A program made the position numbers and the translations under genes. This document shows, piece after piece, positions 32,867-37,170 of a stretch of DNA of 37,170 nucleotides. Origin of the DNA: Methylacidiphilales bacterium (lineage in GTDB: Bacteria > Verrucomicrobiota > Verrucomicrobiia > Methylacidiphilales > UBA1321). Within the stretch, counting starts at the first letter, position 1. Each line of letters starts with the position of its first letter. Under the pieces are notes generated by a model. The model saw only the letters and a program-made list of their open reading frames with translations, was not told the origin of the DNA and made no database searches. The stretch lies in contig JAMFSY010000075.1 in NCBI GenBank assembly GCA_026225555.1, positions 1 to 37,170 on the forward strand, read 5' to 3'.

Positions 32867-33157
32867 ATGAACCCTCCTGCAAATTCTGGCACTCCCGGCG
32901 ATCCTTCGATTTCCGAAGAAATCAAAACCCCAACCACCGATACAGACTCGGATTTATGGACGAGTGATAGGGTCGCGCAGTATCTCCATGTCAGCCTAAA
33001 GAGCGTGTTTAACTTACGGAAAAAGGGCTTGCCCTTCGTCAAAGTGGGGGGAGCCGTCCGCTTCGTTCCACAGGAAGTCAAAGACTACCTGCTCATCAAT
33101 CATAACTTGGCCTCGCATCGGTTAAGGCAAGCGGTGCGCAAGGGAGCCGCGCCATGA
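32867..33157 (+). CDS. Excisionase/MerR-like helix-turn-helix protein
   Basis: 96 residues from ATG 32867. LWTSDRVAQYLHVSLKSVFNLRKKGLPFVKVGGAVRFVPQEVKDYL is a clear HTH_17-type (excisionase-like) DNA-binding domain with the expected RF.P wing. A disordered Pro/Ser/Thr-rich N-terminus precedes it. As the best excisionase candidate, it could steer the integrase towards excision, although it lies at the opposite end from the integrase gene. The stop overlaps the next start. Confidence 0.83.
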   Translation: MNPPANSGTPGDPSISEEIKTPTTDTDSDLWTSDRVAQYLHVSLKSVFNLRKKGLPFVKVGGAVRFVPQEVKDYLLINHNLASHRLRQAVRKGAAP

Positions 33158-33552
33158 TTGCGCCGCGCCGTCTTCCAGCGGACGTTTGCTTTGACGATCC
33201 GGCAGCGAACCTTGAGCGCGGCGTGAGCGATCAAAGCACGGCCTTTGCCATCGGAGGTCTCGGCATCACCCGCCTCCAAGAATGGATCACGCGCGGGCGG
33301 GCTGGGGCCACCCAGCGGGCTTTGCGTTCTGATCTCGTCACACTGTGCGTTTGCCCGCAAATGCTTCCCTGCAAGTATCCCTCTGCGAGCTGGTGCGCCC
33401 GCGAGCACGGTGTTTCCCGTCAATACGCGTCGCGGCTCCAGCAGGAATTTTCCCGCGAGCTGGGTGACTACCTCCGCTTTCGAGGCCAGCGTTTTAAAAT
33501 CCAGCCAGGCCGCTCTAAGCGGAAAATGCGGCGGCCAGGTACGTCTAAGTAA
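33154..33552 (+). CDS. Putative DNA-binding protein coupled to the excisionase-like gene
   Basis: 132 residues; ATGA overlap with the previous gene. ASWCAREHGVSRQYASRLQQEF (split at CAREHG) looks like a helix-turn-helix, and the C-terminus is highly basic (RSKRKMRRPG). Cys-x-Cys and a further Cys near residues 68-75 could bind metal. Not assigned to a family. Confidence 0.68.
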   Translation: MIAPRRLPADVCFDDPAANLERGVSDQSTAFAIGGLGITRLQEWITRGRAGATQRALRSDLVTLCVCPQMLPCKYPSASWCAREHGVSRQYASRLQQEFSRELGDYLRFRGQRFKIQPGRSKRKMRRPGTSK

Positions 33553-33553
33553 G

Positions 33554-33829
33554 TCAGCGCTTATTTACCACTGAGGCAATCCAGACAACAAGGTTTAGCA
33601 CCGAAATTCCGATCCACCAATCGAGGCAGATCCAAAGCAGATTTGAAGCGTGATCGACCGCGACGTTGCTTGATACCAAGTTGGAAATCACTTGATCTTT
33701 TGACAGGCTGTTAGCGTTTTCCACAATCGCACTCGGGATGGTCGGAGGAATGCGATGAATACTTAAAATGAACATGAGGCCCGTCGCCAGGCTTACGACG
33801 TTGGCAAAGATGAGGAAGTAGCGAATCAT
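33554..33829 (-). CDS. Small two-helix membrane protein
   Basis: 91 residues with membrane helices about 4-24 (YFLIFANVVSLATGLMFIL) and 66-86 (LLWICLDWWIGISVLNLVVW), separated by a polar loop. No family is recognised. It converges with the DNA-binding gene before it. Confidence 0.6.
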   Translation of the reverse strand: MIRYFLIFANVVSLATGLMFILSIHRIPPTIPSAIVENANSLSKDQVISNLVSSNVAVDHASNLLWICLDWWIGISVLNLVVWIASVVNKR

Positions 33830-33914
33830 AACAGTGAGCCAGCCGCCCTTGGCACGTGCAGTCGAAAGCCGAGACTAGCCAGCCACTCGGCAGTTGTGAA
33901 TCCTCGCGTAAGAC

Positions 33915-34211
33915 TCAACAGTTTTTATCGTCTCTATTCCTCCTAAAAATTATCAAGATCAACGATACGACTATTACCGGGAGTGAACCCCAGTCCGCTA
34001 AAAGGGGAACCCAACTCCACTTCCAAATTCCCTGAAGCGGGATCAACAACAGGCCGAGACAAGCGAATGCACCGCCCAAGAGAGGCACCGCCGACACCCA
34101 TCTTCGCTTCGGGATGTGATTGTTTACGAAGACCAGCCAGTTCATGACTATCAAGTAGCCTCCAGCCAGTAGGAGTACGATACTTACGATCCATAAGAAC
34201 GGCGTGGGCAT
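33915..34211 (-). CDS. Small three-helix membrane protein
   Basis: 98 residues from ATG 34211; a start at 34241 would add ten residues of non-membrane sequence. Helices about 4-25, 40-60 and 68-90, with NHIPKRRWVSAVPLLGG between the first two. It is similar to small membrane proteins scattered across many bacterial genomes. Function unknown. Confidence 0.65.
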   Translation of the reverse strand: MPTPFLWIVSIVLLLAGGYLIVMNWLVFVNNHIPKRRWVSAVPLLGGAFACLGLLLIPLQGIWKWSWVPLLADWGSLPVIVVSLILIIFRRNRDDKNC

Positions 34212-34520
34212 TTTATCGAGTTCCGCATGGCAGACTGACACGGAACCCAGCTCGAATCGAAGTTCTTTTTAGTTCGAAATTCGAGCCGTGCGCCGCCTCG
34301 GGGCACTCTGCACAAAGAATCCCGTCAGCGTGCTATGCGCGCACCAAATCTGAGGCCGGAAAAGGAATCGGTCCGTAGGGCGGCGCGCATAACAAATTGC
34401 CTCGCTAACTGCATAACAAGTTTTACCTTTTTCTACGAAAATCCACCAAAATTGCCTTGCTCGTCACGAAATAACTCGTTAAACTATATAAACTTAGGAA
34501 AGGAGATGGCGGGTTGACTC
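34212..34520. other. Gene-free right end of the inner element
   Basis: 309 bp between the last membrane-protein gene and the right core. It holds the shared terminal repeats and the last eleven or so chance codons and stop of the truncated relaxase. No gene was found. Confidence 0.6.
34387..34498. repeat. Right-end sequences shared with the left end
   Basis: CATAACAA at 34388-34395 and 34412-34419 (within a 9-bp repeat GCATAACAA spaced 24 bp), GAAATAAC at 34468-34475, and ACTTAGG at 34492-34498. All three also occur beside the left core in the same orientation. Integrase arm-site candidates. Confidence 0.45.
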
Positions 34521-36934
34521 CGATCATAGACCGCCCGAACCTGTCGAAAGAGAATTTCATGGGCATGGCCGTCCCACTCGACGGTGAGAGTGTCCGGCTG
34601 AACGGATGTGACCGGCGCACGAGAAACGGCATCGTCCTGCTTGTACTCGACCACATCGCCGACACGATAAAATTGGGATGAGCGCAGTTCGGCGCGCTGC
34701 AAATCACGTTTCACCTGGACATCGACGAGGGCTTGCCCGTCACGGCCCGAACGCTCGACATGCAAATCGTGGACGCGCTCCGCGAGGGCTTCACTGATGC
34801 GATGGACGGACGACACCGCCACCACTTCCTTGCCGATGGCACGACCCTCGACAATTTCCTTGGCCACCTTTTCAACAGCTTCATCCGTCGCGGTTTCGCG
34901 GATCATGCCCCGTTCGAGCATCTTTCCGACAGCGCGGGCAAATTTCTCCGCATTGCCGGACGACAGATCGGCCGCAAGCTGCTTGTCGGCCACGCTCAGT
35001 TGCCGCCGGGAGATCGAAGCGCGTGGAACGTGCATCCCAAGTTTAAGCTCATCCTGCAACAGCTTGAGGGGCTGGCCCCGGCCCACCGCCGCCATTTGTT
35101 CGGTGTCGCCCTGAAAGATCACCCGCGCACCCGCCCGTTCGGCCTCCCGCACCAGGGCAAGGGCTTTCGGGGTATCAAGCAGGCCCGCCTCATCGACATA
35201 GATGTCAGCGCCACGAAGCGGCGTCGGATCATGTCGCGCCTGCATCAGCAAGGCATCTACCGTGTTGGCCTGAGCAAAGACACGAGCAACCTCGCTTTGG
35301 CCGCGAGCTTCCAGCCGGGGAGCTTCATTCCTTAACGTCACTCGGGCCTGCTCGCCGTAAGGAGCGCAAAGGAACACCGGACGCCCGGCTTGTAGACTTT
35401 GGCCCACCAGTTGTTCGACGCAGAACGTCTTTCCGACGCCAGCCCCGCCGCGAATGTTCACAAATTGATCCTGTGACGTGCAAACGTAACGATGGACGGC
35501 TGCGAACTGATTGAGCCATTTTTCGGCCTGAGCGGGAGTCAGTTGCTCGCCGCGCAAGCGAGCTTGTACCACCAGCTCGTCAATCCGCTGCGGCGTGGCG
35601 ACCAGCGAGGCCGCGGCGACATAAGCCTTCTGAAGCGGTTCGTGCTGTCCCATTCCGTAAGCAACCGACATAAGCAAGGTCTTCTCTTCCCCGAGGATTT
35701 GCCGTGTCGTCACCATTTCATTGCCGTTCATGCGCCGGACCAAAAACCGGCGATCATCGCGGAGTTGTGCTGCCAATGCTTCATTCGGCACGGCCCCTGG
35801 TGCCAGCCGGACAATTTCGCCCAAGAGGTGATCGAGGCGCACGACGCTTTGCTTTTCAAACGCAATTTGTGCGCCCTGCCGGAGGGCTTCCGTCAGATCG
35901 AGTTTGGTCTTCACCGGAAACGAAGACGGCCTTTCCAAGACGAGGCCTGCTTTCTGTAATCGCTGGGCCACATCTTCCCGTAGCGTTTCACTCGTGATGG
36001 GGACTTTTTTTGGACGGGTTAGCATGACCGCCTGTTCATGAATCTTGTAATCGGCTTGGAGGGAAGGCCGACTCTGCGGATCACCCAATCGTTCCCGCAG
36101 TTTTTCGACTCCTTGAGCCAGCATGCTCCGTTTCTCATCTTCCCCGACGCCTTTGAACACAGCCTTGAATTGCTCCGGCGTGTAGCCCCGTTTGAGCAGG
36201 GCTAAGACGGTTTCAACCTGCTTGGCCCGTTCGCTGAATAAATCGACGGCCACGGCGGGAACTTCCCTTAAACCGAAACCGGACGAAGCGGCTTCGACGT
36301 GATAACCGAGATTACCCATGCGAGAGGCGAGATTATTGTGAATCCGCGCATCGAGAGTTTTCCTCAATTCCAGCATCTGGCCGTAATGGATCGCGAAGTA
36401 ACCCTTTCGCTCGGCATCCCACGTCACGTTCCCGATGAGCGTATGGACGTGAAAATCGGGATCGTTGGTGCGGCTGGTTTCATGCTGGAAGAGGGCGGCT
36501 ATCATCCGCCCCGTTGGCTTGGTTATTTCCTCGTTAGCCAGGTTGCCGCGCCGATCCCGCACCGTGACCTGTTGTTCAAACCAACTCAATTCCTCCTTAA
36601 CGGCGGCATAGAGTTCGCCCTTCACCCGATCATCCATGGCCGCGACCACACTTACGGCTTTCGGTGGACTGTAGGTAAACTCGACGTATTTGATTTCAGA
36701 GGCCCGCTGTCGTTTGGAATTAGCCCCCAAGCCAATCATGTCGCATTGAGCAAACGCGATGAATTTTTCGCGAGTGATAGCCTCCTCATCCAATCCCAAT
36801 CGTTCCGCGATTTTGCCAATAAACTCACCACGATCAACTGTCTCACTCTCAGTAAAGTAATCAGCCACATTGAGGTGATTCTCGAAATACTTAATCGCAC
36901 CCGCCGATGAAGTGCAAACAACCTTGGAAACCAT
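34484..36934 (-). pseudogene. MobF relaxase of the outer element, C-terminus lost by insertion
   Basis: 816 codons, the last ~12 (after VYDR) from inner-element DNA. The relaxase domain has Tyr16 and Tyr26 (AIKYFENHLNVADYFTES), Glu85 in the catalytic-base position (EFTYSPPK), and His151, His162 and His164 (HETSRTNDPDFHVHT). Helicase motifs: Walker A GGAGVGKT (496-503), DEAG (581-584), GDTEQ (609-613). The late helicase motifs and ~280 C-terminal residues are at 3268-4109. The nicking domain may still work, but processive unwinding should be lost. ATG 36934 gives a canonical relaxase N-terminus. Confidence 0.9.
34521..34533. other. attR core (right junction)
   Basis: CGATCATAGACCG, matching the left core at 12 of 13 bases. 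The mismatch (A for G at position 3) changes no relaxase residue, since both versions encode VYDR. Confidence 0.8.
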
Positions 36935-37170
36935 GATGGCTATTATAAATCAATCTCTCCGTCTTTCTATAGAATCCCATCACTTTTACATGAATAATTG
37001 CAGCTTACTCATGCTTACTTAAATCTACATATGTAGCAATTCTATAAGCGATAACTTAAGCCCTTACTTGGCCTTACCACTATTTACTATAACCATCGCC
37101 TTAAACTCAACTTGGAGATAATCATCTCCAATAGAGGAAGGAAGTAGGGAACAGACACGTCCCTAAGCTC
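36935..37170. promoter_or_regulatory. Region upstream of the outer relaxase: phased TTAC repeats and a palindrome
   Basis: No gene. AT-rich. GCTTACT at 37003 and 37013 are 10 bp apart; TTAC recurs at 37064, 37074 and 37084, again 10 bp apart. CTACATATGTAG (37025-37036) is a perfect 12-bp palindrome between the two groups. It is the likely promoter, operator or oriT region of the outer element. Confidence 0.5.

Larger units (their letters stand above)
4097..34533. mobile_element. Integrative mobilizable element inserted in a relaxase gene (~30.4 kb)
   Basis: The boundaries follow from the two halves of one relaxase gene (34521-36934 and 3268-4109, same strand, complementary in protein content) and from a near-identical 13-bp sequence at each break. 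The integrase is 101 bp from the left core. Content: integrase, RHS/exosortase operon, regulators, MobF relaxase, ParA-like ATPase, coupling-protein-like ATPase, PEP-CTERM protein, excisionase-like gene. No mating-pair-formation genes and no recognised replication initiator are present, so it is best called mobilizable rather than self-conjugative. Confidence 0.85.

Noticed and set aside
34380-34420. Integron attC-like site
   Set aside because: The GCATAACAA repeats lack paired R and L boxes; they fit integrase arm sites better.
34733-35335. Plus-strand frame of 200 codons (and another at 36299-36910)
   Set aside because: Antisense to the outer relaxase, with the low-complexity composition of a shadow frame.

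Overview
The window looks like an accessory region of a diderm bacterium, most likely Verrucomicrobia or a relative. A TonB-dependent receptor requires an outer membrane. A PEP-CTERM protein, an exosortase with a CTERM-tailed client, very long YD-repeat (RHS) surface proteins and Shine-Dalgarno-poor starts all fit that group. The taxonomy is inference. No tRNA, rRNA or CRISPR was seen.

Layout. (1) 1-1783: end of a TonB-dependent receptor, then a response regulator-PAS gene broken by an in-frame TAG and cut off inside its PAS domain. (2) 1784-4096 and 34534-37170: pieces of one outer mobile element. Its MobF relaxase gene is split in two: residues 1 to about 804 lie at 34521-36934 and the last ~280 at 3268-4109, same strand. 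(3) 4097-34533: a ~30.4-kb integrative mobilizable element inserted into that gene. A 13-bp near-repeat (CGRTCATAGACCG, itself an inverted repeat) marks both ends, the integrase lies beside the left end, and short sequences are shared by both termini. Removing 30,424 bp with one core copy restores an uninterrupted 1,080-codon relaxase frame.

Inner element. Left: tyrosine integrase (4211-5428). Then a long minus-strand operon (18216 down to 6091) encodes a membrane-anchored protein, a secreted RHS protein that stops before the usual closing RHS motif, an internally duplicated protein, a second secreted RHS protein that begins with that missing closing motif, a short frame carrying a C-terminal CTERM-like anchor (probably separated by a 1-nt deletion), an exosortase, and a second membrane protein. 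Middle: three small XRE regulators and a GntR regulator, each near palindromes. Right: a second, intact MobF relaxase (20994-23693), an oriT-like intergenic region, and a coupled operon with a ParA/TraL-like ATPase and a coupling-protein-like ATPase lacking a recognisable Walker A, then a PEP-CTERM protein between two paralogues, a fourth XRE regulator, ribbon-helix-helix-like proteins and two paralogous helix-turn-helix proteins.

How it fits together. Five copies of a palindrome (GACTACT-N-AGTAGTC type, mostly with a third half-site 10 bp away) stand before the relaxase, the transfer genes and both paralogous helix-turn-helix genes, suggesting one transfer regulon. No type IV secretion channel is present, so the element probably borrows one. 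The cargo looks like a dedicated surface-display system: an exosortase serving RHS proteins. The insertion removes the C-terminal helicase motifs of the outer element's relaxase, so one mobile element appears to have disarmed another.
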